Both the position numbers and the translations under genes were made by a program. A DNA stretch of 64,000 nucleotides, taken from assembly GCA_009602735.1 (NCBI GenBank), contig WELA01007809.1, positions 329,248 through 393,247 on the forward strand, in the 5' to 3' direction. Position 1 is the first letter of the stretch; every line of letters begins with the position of its first letter. The notes beneath the pieces were generated by a model. That model worked only from the letters and a program-made list of their open reading frames with translations, had not been told where the DNA came from and made no database searches. Shown one piece after another: positions 26,796-38,723 of the stretch. The DNA is from Mesotaenium endlicherianum. Taxonomy: Eukaryota; Streptophyta; Zygnematophyceae; Zygnematales; Mesotaeniaceae.

Positions 26796-29385
26796 ACGGC
26801 CCTGCGCCCGCAGCAGGACTTCGGGGCATGCGTAACCCTTGCACGGGTGGACGCCCCTCCATGACGGCAGCCACGGCCACGATGGACGCCGCACTGACTC
26901 CCGGAGTTGATTACTATAGTTTTGACAATGTCAGCAACGCCCTCATAGAGGCCAATGCCGAGATCGCCAGACTCCGTGGTCTCGTTGCCACCGACAATTA
27001 CGACGCGTGCGGAGCCCTCTTCGCACGCGTCCCGCCGTCCGACGCTCCAGCTCCGACAGCTGGCGTCTTTGCGGCTCCTGCGCACTTTCACGACGTCGAC
27101 ACGTGGCAGCCCCAGAGGCTGGCACCTGGCGCTACAGCAGCGCTGCAGCCTTGCACGCGCCCGCCCCTCTACAGAGCTACGGCGACCAGCGCCGCAGACG
27201 TCTGCGCAGACGCTTCAGCCAGACCTTCGCACTCTGCGCTGATGTCCGTCAGCAGCCGCTGCACTCGTCCGGTCAGGCTGCCTGATGGCAGGCTGCAGGC
27301 TCACGCGGTCCCGCTACCCTGCGTCATGGACATTGCAGCTCTTGACGCGCCCCTTGACAGTCCGGCAAACATGCCAGCACAGCCGCAGGTTCCAGCAGCC
27401 CCTCTGGCCTGTGCCGCCCTGCTGACGCCAGCAGTGCTTTCAACAGTCTGCGCAGCGACAGTTGTTGCGACGAGGCGCGCTCGCCAGCTGAGTACCACAA
27501 CTCCAGCACACACGGCTGCAGCGCCCCTCGCTCTACACGTTGCCAGCCCGTGCGCAGATCTACGCACCAGCCGGCAACGCCGGGATGAGCGCCCCCTGCT
27601 GGCTGCTACAAGCAGCAGGATCCAGCAGGCACTGACACTTGCCATGTGTCCGGCAGGCCGTGCCGCTCCCGTTGTCAGCCACGCGCACACTTGCACTCTC
27701 TCGCGTACGCTCACGCCGCACACGGCGGCGCAAGGCTTGTCGGGCAGTCAGCTACGGGATCGTAGTCCGGCAGCCACAGCAGCAGCTGCACACGCCAGCT
27801 GCGCACACGTCCTTCCACGTGGCGCGCGCACGCAGCCCGGCACGGCCAGCGCAGATCCGGCGGCCGCAATTGCTATTCCTAGTCAGGGGGGGGCATCCCT
27901 GACTACGCTGTGCAACCAGACCGCCGGGTGGAGCGCCGATGGCACGTTCACGATTGCGCAAAGCGAGGGCTTAAACCTTGGCTGCGCACAAAATCCCCGC
28001 GCCGACGCAATTTGCGCTTCGGGGGCCTCGGCGTACGCACGCGCCAGGGGGAGGGCGTCACGAGCGGCGCTCGAGGCAGCCGACGCGGACCTTGATGCCG
28101 AACCGGCCACGCGCCCCCGCAACCCCACGAGCAATTGGGAGGCGCCACTTGGCAGCCTCCCAGCAATCGCACCTGCGCTAGTCCTGGCAGCCGCGCCAGC
28201 AGCCGTCGCACCTGACGCGTGCGTGGCTGGCGGGACTTTGCCTGGCGGCACCTGCACACCTGCGCATGCCTGCACACGCCCGCACACGCCGCGCACCGCA
28301 CTGCGAGGCTTGCTCAGCAGCCAACCACGCAACGACCTCACGGCAGCCGCGTCAGCCGCTGCGCACACGTGCCGCCATTTGGCACGTGCCCGCGGTCCGG
28401 CCCAGCCAGCGCAGATCTGGCGGCCGCGACTTCCATCTCGAGTCAAGGGGCGATATCCCTGATTGTGCTGCACGGCCGTATCTCCGTTTGGAGCTGCGAC
28501 GGCACGCACACAGCTGCGCAAAGCCAGGGCCTAAACCTTGGCTGCGCACAAAACCCTTGGGCCTTCGCGATAAGCGTGGCAAGGGTCCCGGCGAGCACGC
28601 GCGCTACTTGGAGGGCGCCACGTACCTTGCTTGGGGCAGCCGATACCGACACCGACACCGGTCGGGCCGAGGGACGTCCTCGAAGCGCCACTTGGCAGGC
28701 TGTTAACAGCCAAGCTTGCGCCAGCTCAGGCGTTCGTGCCGGCAGCCAAAGCTGAGCTAGCAGGCCTGGCACCTGCGCCGGCGACTGCGCAGGCATGTTC
28801 AGGAGCGGCCGCACTCGCCCCCGCTACCCCCACGACGCCAGCGCCTGGTGCGCCCGCGCCAAGCGCGCCAGCGCCAGGTGCGCCAGCGCCATGTGCGTCC
28901 GCGCTGGGAGCACCAGCGCCAGGTGTGCCAGCCGCTCGTTTACCAGCTGTACCAGCGGCTGCGCCCGCTGTTGCAGCCGCGTACGGCCCCATTCTGGCCT
29001 GCTGCGCACGCACAGTGCCACTTGGAGGCCGCACAGCAGACGGCAGCGCACGGCGCAAGCACGCTTTGTTGACAGCCGGGCGCCCAACGGTGGCACAGAA
29101 GCGCGCCGGGCCGGATCAAGGGCGTCGCACGGAGGAGGCGCCGCGTCTGCCCCGCTCGTTCCGCGTGCTGGACACGCCAGCAGCGCAAGCGGCCTTTGCG
29201 CCTCACGCAATGTCCTCGTCGATGACCACGGTGTAGCTCAGCACCGAGGTCATCTTGCTGGCGCTTCACCGCATGCCCGCAGTCTCCTTCGCGGAGCTCG
29301 GCGTGTCAATGGAGGCCACACGGCAGGCGACCTAGCTACTGCTCCAGTCGCGCAGGGCCAGCCAGCGCGCCTCTGACGGCAGGCC
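26756..29385 (+). pseudogene. Ala/Pro/His-rich spacer, copy B
   Basis: Repeats 21161-23790 at offset 5,595, with the same breaks and the same 560-bp internal duplication. Confidence 0.5.
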
Positions 29386-29407
29386 AACGTCAGACGCGGC
29401 AGCCGCG

Positions 29408-29836
29408 GTGCTCTCCGCACCCGCGCGACTTGCGCATGAGCGCAGGATGATCAGCACGCCTAATGCTGCGTTTTGGGATAATTTGCAGGGCATTGTGCTG
29501 GTCACCACGCAGGCCCCGCAGCGCATCATGTTCAACATTGGCGCCCAGCCAGTCCTCATCAGCCTGCGCAAATTCCGCCAGCTGGACCTCTCGTTAGCCG
29601 ACCTAGAGGATTTGCCAACGCGGATCAACACCGCGGCCGACACGTCCGAGACCGTCACCGGGCACTTGCGGCTGGCCCTTCGCTTCACCTTCCGGCCCGG
29701 CACTCCGGATGAGACGACCATCCACCGGCATGCGTTGGTCACTCGCTCTGAGACCTTCAACGTGCTCCTTGGCCAGGACGATCTCTTTCCTATCGGAGCC
29801 GTAGTCGATAACTGGGTGGAGCGGGTCTTTTATTGA
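29408..29836 (+). pseudogene. Retropepsin-like protease, copy B, catalytic Asp to Asn
   Basis: Same sequence as 23813-24241, including FNIGA at the active site. Confidence 0.65.
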
Positions 29837-29872
29837 CCCGACTGGCAGTCAGGGGGGACCCGCACTGCATCT

Positions 29873-31178
29873 GTGCCACTTGACATCTTGGATCGTCGCT
29901 CAGCTGAGTCCGCCCTCTACGGCTTCATGGCGCTGGACGACGGTCGGTCCGTGGTTCAAACCAATAAGGGGGCAGCCGAGGATGATGAGGTCTCCGTTGG
30001 CGCTGACTTGTTGGAGACACAGGATGAGGATCCCGAGCTGTCCAGCGCCGAGCTCCACCTCACGCCCCAGGAGCAGGCTGACGCTCTGGCCGCACAAGCC
30101 AGAGACAGTGCGGATCTACGCTGCGCATAACGCCATGATGCGTCAGATGGCGGCAGACGCCGTCGAGGCACACGCCATTGCCACGGCTGCCCTTACTGCT
30201 GCAGCGCACGCTCATGACGCAGCGACAGTCGCAGCAGCCATACCTAGGCCACAGCCTCCTGCGACGAGCGGACCCTCCTCAAGATCACACGTCCGCATAC
30301 GGCATGACGTGCCTGTGGGGGTTGCCATCCAGTATCGCATGGCCTCCCAGTCACCCTCACCCGCACCGTCGCACAGGACAGGCGACTCGTGGACACGCAC
30401 TACCACGTCTGAGGATGAGGCCATCAGGCAGGCAGCATTCCCAGGCAGGTCCGACGACGCGTCATTGAGCAGCGAGGAGGAGGAGTGGCAGGAGTGGTCC
30501 CAGGATGCCGCAGAGGAGCCCGTAGCCCAGCCGTCGGCAGAGCCACCGCCGCCCACGCCTACAGCTCGCGTCTGACGTCAGCCTACAGGACCTCCCGGCT
30601 TCAGCTCTCTCTCACACGAGACCACGGCCAATCCCCGTCGTGCCCATCCATGCGCCGGCCGGCCTAGTCGTCCGATACAGCACGACTGCTCGACCAGCAA
30701 CGAGTGCCGTGACGTCACGCACTTGTTCGCTGGCAACAGCTTGGGCACAGGCTGGCCAGGTCACGCCTCCGCCAGCACCGCCTCCACATTTTCTTTCTTT
30801 GCCATCGACCCGCGAGCCGTACGTGCACAGCAGACAGTGGCCAGGTCCAGCATCCTCGGTCCTCGGCGTACAGGTCCTTCTCCCTACGCCGGGCCAGCTC
30901 TACGCTTCGCACGCCGCACTATGCCACTAGACCGGCGCGCACGCGAGGTCACTCCGATCCGCGAGCATACCAGGAATGCCCGCGAGGTCACGCCTCTACG
31001 CAACACCCCCAGGGACGCACGGAAGGTCACTCCTCTTTGCAAGGAGAGAGAGGTCACTCCTTTGCGCGAGACGCGCCCGCGCTCAGTCACACCGCCGTAT
31101 GACGGTCCGCGCGATCTCCGCACCCGCAAGCATGACGCACAGTCTTCCTCCCCCACGGCAGCCCACGCATTATACTAG
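29873..31178 (+). pseudogene. Acidic and VTP-repeat linker between protease and DNMT, copy B
   Basis: Continues beyond the point where copy A stops. A one-base frameshift near 30120 separates the acidic part from an Ala/Ser-rich part (EEEEWQEWSQDAAEEP). A following proline-rich part has repeated [RK][EK]VTPL units near 30945-31075. No enzymatic domain recognised. Confidence 0.55.
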
Positions 31179-31454
31179 ACGCCGCCTGGCTGGCCTGCCG
31201 CCGTCCCGCGCAGCCACATCGCCGGCGACGGGCCGTCTGGGTCACCTCCTCATAAGGTGGCTCGCACCGCTGCGCGCCCCCGCGACCGTCATCCTCATAC
31301 GCACGCCACACGCGCAGGGCTCATGCAGCGCAGCCAGCGGGAGCGCGTCTGGCCGGCATCTCTTTCTCCGTTGCGCCTGCGAGTCCAACTCGCCCCACGT
31401 CAGCTCATCCGTGCTTGACAGGCGGCACATTGGGACCAGCTCTCCGTTTGCACA

Positions 31455-32297
31455 GTGCCCATCCAGGCGGATCTCCGCGAACGTCAGCTTTCATACTTTG
31501 ACCAGCATCCCCAGCTGCCCCAGCGCACCGCCACAGAGCAGCTGGCCCACGCCGCTTCACACCACGCCGACTACAGGACAAGGGACCGGTGGCAGCAGCC
31601 GTGCGTGCGCGACGCGCAGGTTCTGGCCTGCCCAGTACCTGAGGAGGCATTGCAGGACGCGCGTGCACGCTGGCGCACTTATCAGGCGCATTCTCGCACG
31701 GCTCGCCCCCAGCCGCTACTCAAGCGCATTCCTCGGCTTACTCGCCACTACGCAAAGCTCGCGGTGGCGGCCCTCCGCATGGCGCCCCATCAGCACAGTC
31801 TGCTGCGCTCCTACCCACCGCCAGCGCAGGCCGGCGATTCCGCCCTGGGCTGTCGCCCCCTTCCTACGCCTATCTACACTGCACAGCTCGACGAGCGTCC
31901 CGGCGGCATTGTCCTTGTCGAGCTCTTTGCCGGCATTGCGGCAGGGTTGCTGGCCACCCTGCAGGCTGGCATCCCCGTACGTCGGTACGTCTACATGGAC
32001 CCTGATGGCGAGGCGCAGCAGGTCACCCGCAGGCAGATGGCCTTGTGCCACGAGCGTTTCCCGGACCTCTTCCCTGAGCATGCCTTTTACCGCGTCCAGA
32101 ATGCTTGGCCCATTGACATCCGCGACATTATCGTCGAGCACATCACGCGCCTCGGGCCCATCGACCTCATCATTGCTGGTTGGGAGTGTCAGGGAGTCTC
32201 CATTGCAGGACGGGGCTGCGCGCTCGGTGACCCGCGTACGGCCTTGTTCTGGCACCTGCTCCGTGTCCTCAACATGGTTGAGGACCGCCAGCCGCCA
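31455..32297 (+). pseudogene. DNMT3-like methyltransferase, copy B, truncated at contig end
   Basis: Same sequence as 36993-37835 and cut at the N (32298) after residue 281, so it contains motif I and the catalytic Cys motif but lacks ENV and motif X. The continuation is present only in copy C. Confidence 0.75.
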
Positions 32298-32298
32298 N

Positions 32299-34923
32299 AA
32301 AGAAGCGCAACGTCGAGAACGGACGCGCTCGTGACGGCCCTGCGCCCGCAGCAGGACTTCGGGGCATGCGTAACCCTTGCACGGGTGGACGCCCCTCCAT
32401 GACGGCAGCCACGGCCACGATGGACGCCGCACTGACTCCCGGAGTTGATTACTATAGTTTTGACAATGTCAGCAACGCCCTCATAGAGGCCAATGCCGAG
32501 ATCGCCAGACTCCGTGGTCTCGTTGCCACCGACAATTACGACGCGTGCGGAGCCCTCTTCGCACGCGTCCCGCCGTCCGACGCTCCAGCTCCGACAGCTG
32601 GCGTCTTTGCGGCTCCTGCGCACTTTCACGACGTCGACACGTGGCAGCCCCAGAGGCTGGCACCTGGCGCTACAGCAGCGCTGCAGCCTTGCACGCGCCC
32701 GCCCCTCTACAGAGCTACGGCGACCAGCGCCGCAGACGTCTGCGCAGACGCTTCAGCCAGACCTTCGCACTCTGCGCTGATGTCCGTCAGCAGCCGCTGC
32801 ACTCGTCCGGTCAGGCTGCCTGATGGCAGGCTGCAGGCTCACGCGGTCCCGCTACCCTGCGTCATGGACATTGCAGCTCTTGACGCGCCCCTTGACAGTC
32901 CGGCAAACATGCCAGCACAGCCGCAGGTTCCAGCAGCCCCTCTGGCCTGTGCCGCCCTGCTGACGCCAGCAGTGCTTTCAACAGTCTGCGCAGCGACAGT
33001 TGTTGCGACGAGGCGCGCTCGCCAGCTGAGTACCACAACTCCAGCACACACGGCTGCAGCGCCCCTCGCTCTACACGTTGCCAGCCCGTGCGCAGATCTA
33101 CGCACCAGCCGGCAACGCCGGGATGAGCGCCCCCTGCTGGCTGCTACAAGCAGCAGGATCCAGCAGGCACTGACACTTGCCATGTGTCCGGCAGGCCGTG
33201 CCGCTCCCGTTGTCAGCCACGCGCACACTTGCACTCTCTCGCGTACGCTCACGCCGCACACGGCGGCGCAAGGCTTGTCGGGCAGTCAGCTACGGGATCG
33301 TAGTCCGGCAGCCACAGCAGCAGCTGCACACGCCAGCTGCGCACACGTCCTTCCACGTGGCGCGCGCACGCAGCCCGGCACGGCCAGCGCAGATCCGGCG
33401 GCCGCAATTGCTATTCCTAGTCAGGGGGGGGCATCCCTGACTACGCTGTGCAACCAGACCGCCGGGTGGAGCGCCGATGGCACGTTCACGATTGCGCAAA
33501 GCGAGGGCTTAAACCTTGGCTGCGCACAAAATCCCCGCGCCGACGCAATTTGCGCTTCGGGGGCCTCGGCGTACGCACGCGCCAGGGGGAGGGCGTCACG
33601 AGCGGCGCTCGAGGCAGCCGACGCGGACCTTGATGCCGAACCGGCCACGCGCCCCCGCAACCCCACGAGCAATTGGGAGGCGCCACTTGGCAGCCTCCCA
33701 GCAATCGCACCTGCGCTAGTCCTGGCAGCCGCGCCAGCAGCCGTCGCACCTGACGCGTGCGTGGCTGGCGGGACTTTGCCTGGCGGCACCTGCACACCTG
33801 CGCATGCCTGCACACGCCCGCACACGCCGCGCACCGCACTGCGAGGCTTGCTCAGCAGCCAACCACGCAACGACCTCACGGCAGCCGCGTCAGCCGCTGC
33901 GCACACGTGCCGCCATTTGGCACGTGCCCGCGGTCCGGCCCAGCCAGCGCAGATCTGGCGGCCGCGACTTCCATCTCGAGTCAAGGGGCGATATCCCTGA
34001 TTGTGCTGCACGGCCGTATCTCCGTTTGGAGCTGCGACGGCACGCACACAGCTGCGCAAAGCCAGGGCCTAAACCTTGGCTGCGCACAAAACCCTTGGGC
34101 CTTCGCGATAAGCGTGGCAAGGGTCCCGGCGAGCACGCGCGCTACTTGGAGGGCGCCACGTACCTTGCTTGGGGCAGCCGATACCGACACCGACACCGGT
34201 CGGGCCGAGGGACGTCCTCGAAGCGCCACTTGGCAGGCTGTTAACAGCCAAGCTTGCGCCAGCTCAGGCGTTCGTGCCGGCAGCCAAAGCTGAGCTAGCA
34301 GGCCTGGCACCTGCGCCGGCGACTGCGCAGGCATGTTCAGGAGCGGCCGCACTCGCCCCCGCTACCCCCACGACGCCAGCGCCTGGTGCGCCCGCGCCAA
34401 GCGCGCCAGCGCCAGGTGCGCCAGCGCCATGTGCGTCCGCGCTGGGAGCACCAGCGCCAGGTGTGCCAGCCGCTCGTTTACCAGCTGTACCAGCGGCTGC
34501 GCCCGCTGTTGCAGCCGCGTACGGCCCCATTCTGGCCTGCTGCGCACGCACAGTGCCACTTGGAGGCCGCACAGCAGACGGCAGCGCACGGCGCAAGCAC
34601 GCTTTGTTGACAGCCGGGCGCCCAACGGTGGCACAGAAGCGCGCCGGGCCGGATCAAGGGCGTCGCACGGAGGAGGCGCCGCGTCTGCCCCGCTCGTTCC
34701 GCGTGCTGGACACGCCAGCAGCGCAAGCGGCCTTTGCGCCTCACGCAATGTCCTCGTCGATGACCACGGTGTAGCTCAGCACCGAGGTCATCTTGCTGGC
34801 GCTTCACCGCATGCCCGCAGTCTCCTTCGCGGAGCTCGGCGTGTCAATGGAGGCCACACGGCAGGCGACCTAGCTACTGCTCCAGTCGCGCAGGGCCAGC
34901 CAGCGCGCCTCTGACGGCAGGCC
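32299..34923 (+). pseudogene. Ala/Pro/His-rich spacer, copy C
   Basis: Same as 26761-29385. It starts just after the second zinc knuckle, so this copy lacks gag. Confidence 0.5.
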
Positions 34924-34945
34924 AACGTCAGACGCGGCAGCCGCG

Positions 34946-35374
34946 GTGCTCTCCGCACCCGCGCGACTTGCGCATGAGCGCAGGATGATCAGCACGCCTA
35001 ATGCTGCGTTTTGGGATAATTTGCAGGGCATTGTGCTGGTCACCACGCAGGCCCCGCAGCGCATCATGTTCAACATTGGCGCCCAGCCAGTCCTCATCAG
35101 CCTGCGCAAATTCCGCCAGCTGGACCTCTCGTTAGCCGACCTAGAGGATTTGCCAACGCGGATCAACACCGCGGCCGACACGTCCGAGACCGTCACCGGG
35201 CACTTGCGGCTGGCCCTTCGCTTCACCTTCCGGCCCGGCACTCCGGATGAGACGACCATCCACCGGCATGCGTTGGTCACTCGCTCTGAGACCTTCAACG
35301 TGCTCCTTGGCCAGGACGATCTCTTTCCTATCGGAGCCGTAGTCGATAACTGGGTGGAGCGGGTCTTTTATTGA
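34946..35374 (+). pseudogene. Retropepsin-like protease, copy C, catalytic Asp to Asn
   Basis: Same sequence as 23813-24241. It precedes the linker, DNMT and RT in a contiguous stretch, which fixes the domain order PR-linker-DNMT-RT. Confidence 0.65.
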
Positions 35375-35410
35375 CCCGACTGGCAGTCAGGGGGGACCCG
35401 CACTGCATCT

Positions 35411-36716
35411 GTGCCACTTGACATCTTGGATCGTCGCTCAGCTGAGTCCGCCCTCTACGGCTTCATGGCGCTGGACGACGGTCGGTCCGTGGTTCAAACC
35501 AATAAGGGGGCAGCCGAGGATGATGAGGTCTCCGTTGGCGCTGACTTGTTGGAGACACAGGATGAGGATCCCGAGCTGTCCAGCGCCGAGCTCCACCTCA
35601 CGCCCCAGGAGCAGGCTGACGCTCTGGCCGCACAAGCCAGAGACAGTGCGGATCTACGCTGCGCATAACGCCATGATGCGTCAGATGGCGGCAGACGCCG
35701 TCGAGGCACACGCCATTGCCACGGCTGCCCTTACTGCTGCAGCGCACGCTCATGACGCAGCGACAGTCGCAGCAGCCATACCTAGGCCACAGCCTCCTGC
35801 GACGAGCGGACCCTCCTCAAGATCACACGTCCGCATACGGCATGACGTGCCTGTGGGGGTTGCCATCCAGTATCGCATGGCCTCCCAGTCACCCTCACCC
35901 GCACCGTCGCACAGGACAGGCGACTCGTGGACACGCACTACCACGTCTGAGGATGAGGCCATCAGGCAGGCAGCATTCCCAGGCAGGTCCGACGACGCGT
36001 CATTGAGCAGCGAGGAGGAGGAGTGGCAGGAGTGGTCCCAGGATGCCGCAGAGGAGCCCGTAGCCCAGCCGTCGGCAGAGCCACCGCCGCCCACGCCTAC
36101 AGCTCGCGTCTGACGTCAGCCTACAGGACCTCCCGGCTTCAGCTCTCTCTCACACGAGACCACGGCCAATCCCCGTCGTGCCCATCCATGCGCCGGCCGG
36201 CCTAGTCGTCCGATACAGCACGACTGCTCGACCAGCAACGAGTGCCGTGACGTCACGCACTTGTTCGCTGGCAACAGCTTGGGCACAGGCTGGCCAGGTC
36301 ACGCCTCCGCCAGCACCGCCTCCACATTTTCTTTCTTTGCCATCGACCCGCGAGCCGTACGTGCACAGCAGACAGTGGCCAGGTCCAGCATCCTCGGTCC
36401 TCGGCGTACAGGTCCTTCTCCCTACGCCGGGCCAGCTCTACGCTTCGCACGCCGCACTATGCCACTAGACCGGCGCGCACGCGAGGTCACTCCGATCCGC
36501 GAGCATACCAGGAATGCCCGCGAGGTCACGCCTCTACGCAACACCCCCAGGGACGCACGGAAGGTCACTCCTCTTTGCAAGGAGAGAGAGGTCACTCCTT
36601 TGCGCGAGACGCGCCCGCGCTCAGTCACACCGCCGTATGACGGTCCGCGCGATCTCCGCACCCGCAAGCATGACGCACAGTCTTCCTCCCCCACGGCAGC
36701 CCACGCATTATACTAG
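35411..36716 (+). pseudogene. Acidic and VTP-repeat linker between protease and DNMT, copy C
   Basis: After a one-base frameshift near 35660, one reading frame runs from about 35660 through the DNMT to 38722. It is broken only by TGA (36111), TAG (36714), TGA (36954) and TAG (38631), each one transition from a sense codon. The Pro-rich part carries AREVTPIREHT, AREVTPLRNTP, ARKVTPL, EREVTPL and RSVTPP, a run of TP motifs. These could be phosphorylation-type sites (inference). No known domain. Confidence 0.55.
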
Positions 36717-36992
36717 ACGCCGCCTGGCTGGCCTGCCGCCGTCCCGCGCAGCCACATCGCCGGCGACGGGCCGTCTGGGTCACCTCCTCATAAGGTGGCT
36801 CGCACCGCTGCGCGCCCCCGCGACCGTCATCCTCATACGCACGCCACACGCGCAGGGCTCATGCAGCGCAGCCAGCGGGAGCGCGTCTGGCCGGCATCTC
36901 TTTCTCCGTTGCGCCTGCGAGTCCAACTCGCCCCACGTCAGCTCATCCGTGCTTGACAGGCGGCACATTGGGACCAGCTCTCCGTTTGCACA

Positions 36993-38633
36993 GTGCCCAT
37001 CCAGGCGGATCTCCGCGAACGTCAGCTTTCATACTTTGACCAGCATCCCCAGCTGCCCCAGCGCACCGCCACAGAGCAGCTGGCCCACGCCGCTTCACAC
37101 CACGCCGACTACAGGACAAGGGACCGGTGGCAGCAGCCGTGCGTGCGCGACGCGCAGGTTCTGGCCTGCCCAGTACCTGAGGAGGCATTGCAGGACGCGC
37201 GTGCACGCTGGCGCACTTATCAGGCGCATTCTCGCACGGCTCGCCCCCAGCCGCTACTCAAGCGCATTCCTCGGCTTACTCGCCACTACGCAAAGCTCGC
37301 GGTGGCGGCCCTCCGCATGGCGCCCCATCAGCACAGTCTGCTGCGCTCCTACCCACCGCCAGCGCAGGCCGGCGATTCCGCCCTGGGCTGTCGCCCCCTT
37401 CCTACGCCTATCTACACTGCACAGCTCGACGAGCGTCCCGGCGGCATTGTCCTTGTCGAGCTCTTTGCCGGCATTGCGGCAGGGTTGCTGGCCACCCTGC
37501 AGGCTGGCATCCCCGTACGTCGGTACGTCTACATGGACCCTGATGGCGAGGCGCAGCAGGTCACCCGCAGGCAGATGGCCTTGTGCCACGAGCGTTTCCC
37601 GGACCTCTTCCCTGAGCATGCCTTTTACCGCGTCCAGAATGCTTGGCCCATTGACATCCGCGACATTATCGTCGAGCACATCACGCGCCTCGGGCCCATC
37701 GACCTCATCATTGCTGGTTGGGAGTGTCAGGGAGTCTCCATTGCAGGACGGGGCTGCGCGCTCGGTGACCCGCGTACGGCCTTGTTCTGGCACCTGCTCC
37801 GTGTCCTCAACATGGTTGAGGACCGCCAGCCGCCACACACCCTCGCCTGGGTGTTGGAGAACGTGGCTGTCCGCCACGATTCTTGGCCCAACGTCAGCGC
37901 CGACTTTTCCCTCTGCAGCAGCTACATTGGTCGTGAGGCAGTCATCAACGCCGCCCAGATCGGTTCCTTTGCGCATTGTGTGCGTGCTTACTTCACCAAC
38001 CTGGCCATGCCAGGCACGCTTGAGGCATTGGCGGCGGCACATCCACGCCACACGCGCAACGTTGACTCCATCCTCGACGTGGCGCGCCTTGTCCAGCGCG
38101 TGGTCGTCCTTCCGCATCCTTCTCAGGCCCAGTGTGAGGTTCTCCACGACGTCACGCGGGCGCTGCCTACGTTTGTATGTCGCTACGACAGCGCGGCCTA
38201 CGTGGGAGACCAGCGCGGCATGATCATGGACCTCGAGACCAGCATGTTCCAGCAGCCCCGTGCCGTGGAGATGGAGCGTGCGATGGGCTTCCCTCCGCAC
38301 CTCACACAGGTGGACGGCATCACCAAGGTCCACCGCGTGCATCTCTTTGGTCAGGCTATCGAGAGGGCACCCGAGGCAGGCCGAGTGCAGCCAGCTGCAG
38401 GACAGGTGACGCTTGCTGCCCCACAGATCACGCCAGCAGCAGGGCAGGAGACGCCAGCCGCAGCGCAGGAGCCACCACCAGCTGTCCCTACTTGGAAGCT
38501 TGGGGGGACTCTCACTGGGGCACAGGCTGCTCAGCTAACGGCATTGCTGGATGCACGGCGCAATGCCAGCTTTGCCAACGGCATGCACAATCTTGGGCGC
38601 TACACAGGCGACCCTATGAGTATACCCCTCTAG
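36993..38633 (+). CDS. DNMT3-like cytosine-5 DNA methyltransferase domain embedded in retroelement pol
   Basis: The frame is open for 546 codons from a GTG at 36993, and upstream to the TGA at 36954. It is a polyprotein segment, not a free gene with its own ATG. Motifs in order: motif I VELFAGIAAGLLATLQAG (residues 155-172, S-adenosylmethionine binding), GPIDLIIAGWECQGVS (234-249, catalytic Cys 245 in motif IV, Glu instead of the usual Pro before it), VLENVAV (motif VI, 287-293), AHCVRAYFTNLAMP (327-340, matching the DNMT3 motif VIII region), EMERAMGFPPHLTQVDGI (426-443), and LFGQAI (451-456, motif X). The order I-IV-VI-VIII-X is canonical, as in DNMT3 and unlike rearranged plant DRMs. The span of about 310 aa fits a DNMT3 catalytic domain. 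No PWWP or ADD domain was seen. The frame continues past TAG 38631 into RT (FQKRYRYSRFEDDLI). No internal stop and all key residues except the motif-IV Pro are present. Confidence 0.85.
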   Translation: MPIQADLRERQLSYFDQHPQLPQRTATEQLAHAASHHADYRTRDRWQQPCVRDAQVLACPVPEEALQDARARWRTYQAHSRTARPQPLLKRIPRLTRHYAKLAVAALRMAPHQHSLLRSYPPPAQAGDSALGCRPLPTPIYTAQLDERPGGIVLVELFAGIAAGLLATLQAGIPVRRYVYMDPDGEAQQVTRRQMALCHERFPDLFPEHAFYRVQNAWPIDIRDIIVEHITRLGPIDLIIAGWECQGVSIAGRGCALGDPRTALFWHLLRVLNMVEDRQPPHTLAWVLENVAVRHDSWPNVSADFSLCSSYIGREAVINAAQIGSFAHCVRAYFTNLAMPGTLEALAAAHPRHTRNVDSILDVARLVQRVVVLPHPSQAQCEVLHDVTRALPTFVCRYDSAAYVGDQRGMIMDLETSMFQQPRAVEMERAMGFPPHLTQVDGITKVHRVHLFGQAIERAPEAGRVQPAAGQVTLAAPQITPAAGQETPAAAQEPPPAVPTWKLGGTLTGAQAAQLTALLDARRNASFANGMHNLGRYTGDPMSIPL

Positions 38634-38722
38634 ACAGACATGCCCATCTTCCAGAAGCGCTATCGCTACAGCCGCTTTGAGGACGACCTGATTAGCACGC
38701 AGACAGGCAAGCTAGAGGAGTG
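38634..38722 (+). pseudogene. N-terminal start of reverse transcriptase
   Basis: In frame after the TAG at 38631: TDMPIFQKRYRYSRFEDDLI and then TQTGKLEE, matching the segment that precedes the first RT motif in Ty3 pols. The contig ends at the N (38723). A short stretch of RT (probably 20-30 residues) is missing before 38999. Confidence 0.6.
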
Positions 38723-38723
38723 N

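Larger units (their letters stand above)
25486..32297 (+). repeat. Copy B contig: internal region from the end of A1 into the DNMT domain
   Basis: 25486-30056 repeats 19891-24461 at a constant offset of 5,595 with no difference found by eye, including every in-frame stop. From 30057 it continues with sequence missing from copy A. Bounded by Ns at 25485 and 32298. Interpreted as an overlapping contig that was not merged with copy A. Confidence 0.85.
32299..38722 (+). repeat. Copy C contig: from gag knuckle end through DNMT into RT
   Basis: 32299-37835 repeats 26761-32297 at a constant offset of 5,538, again with no difference found by eye. 37836-38722 is unique to this copy. Bounded by Ns at 32298 and 38723. 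Interpreted as a third overlapping, unmerged contig. Confidence 0.85.

Noticed and set aside
36514-38223. 569-codon plus-strand frame overlapping the DNMT
   Set aside because: Ser/Thr/Pro/Arg-biased out-of-frame translation of the same GC-rich sequence; no motif.
37254-38342. 362-codon open frame on the minus strand opposite the DNMT domain
   Set aside because: Antisense shadow of a GC-rich coding region; no domain, while the plus strand has clear DNMT motifs.
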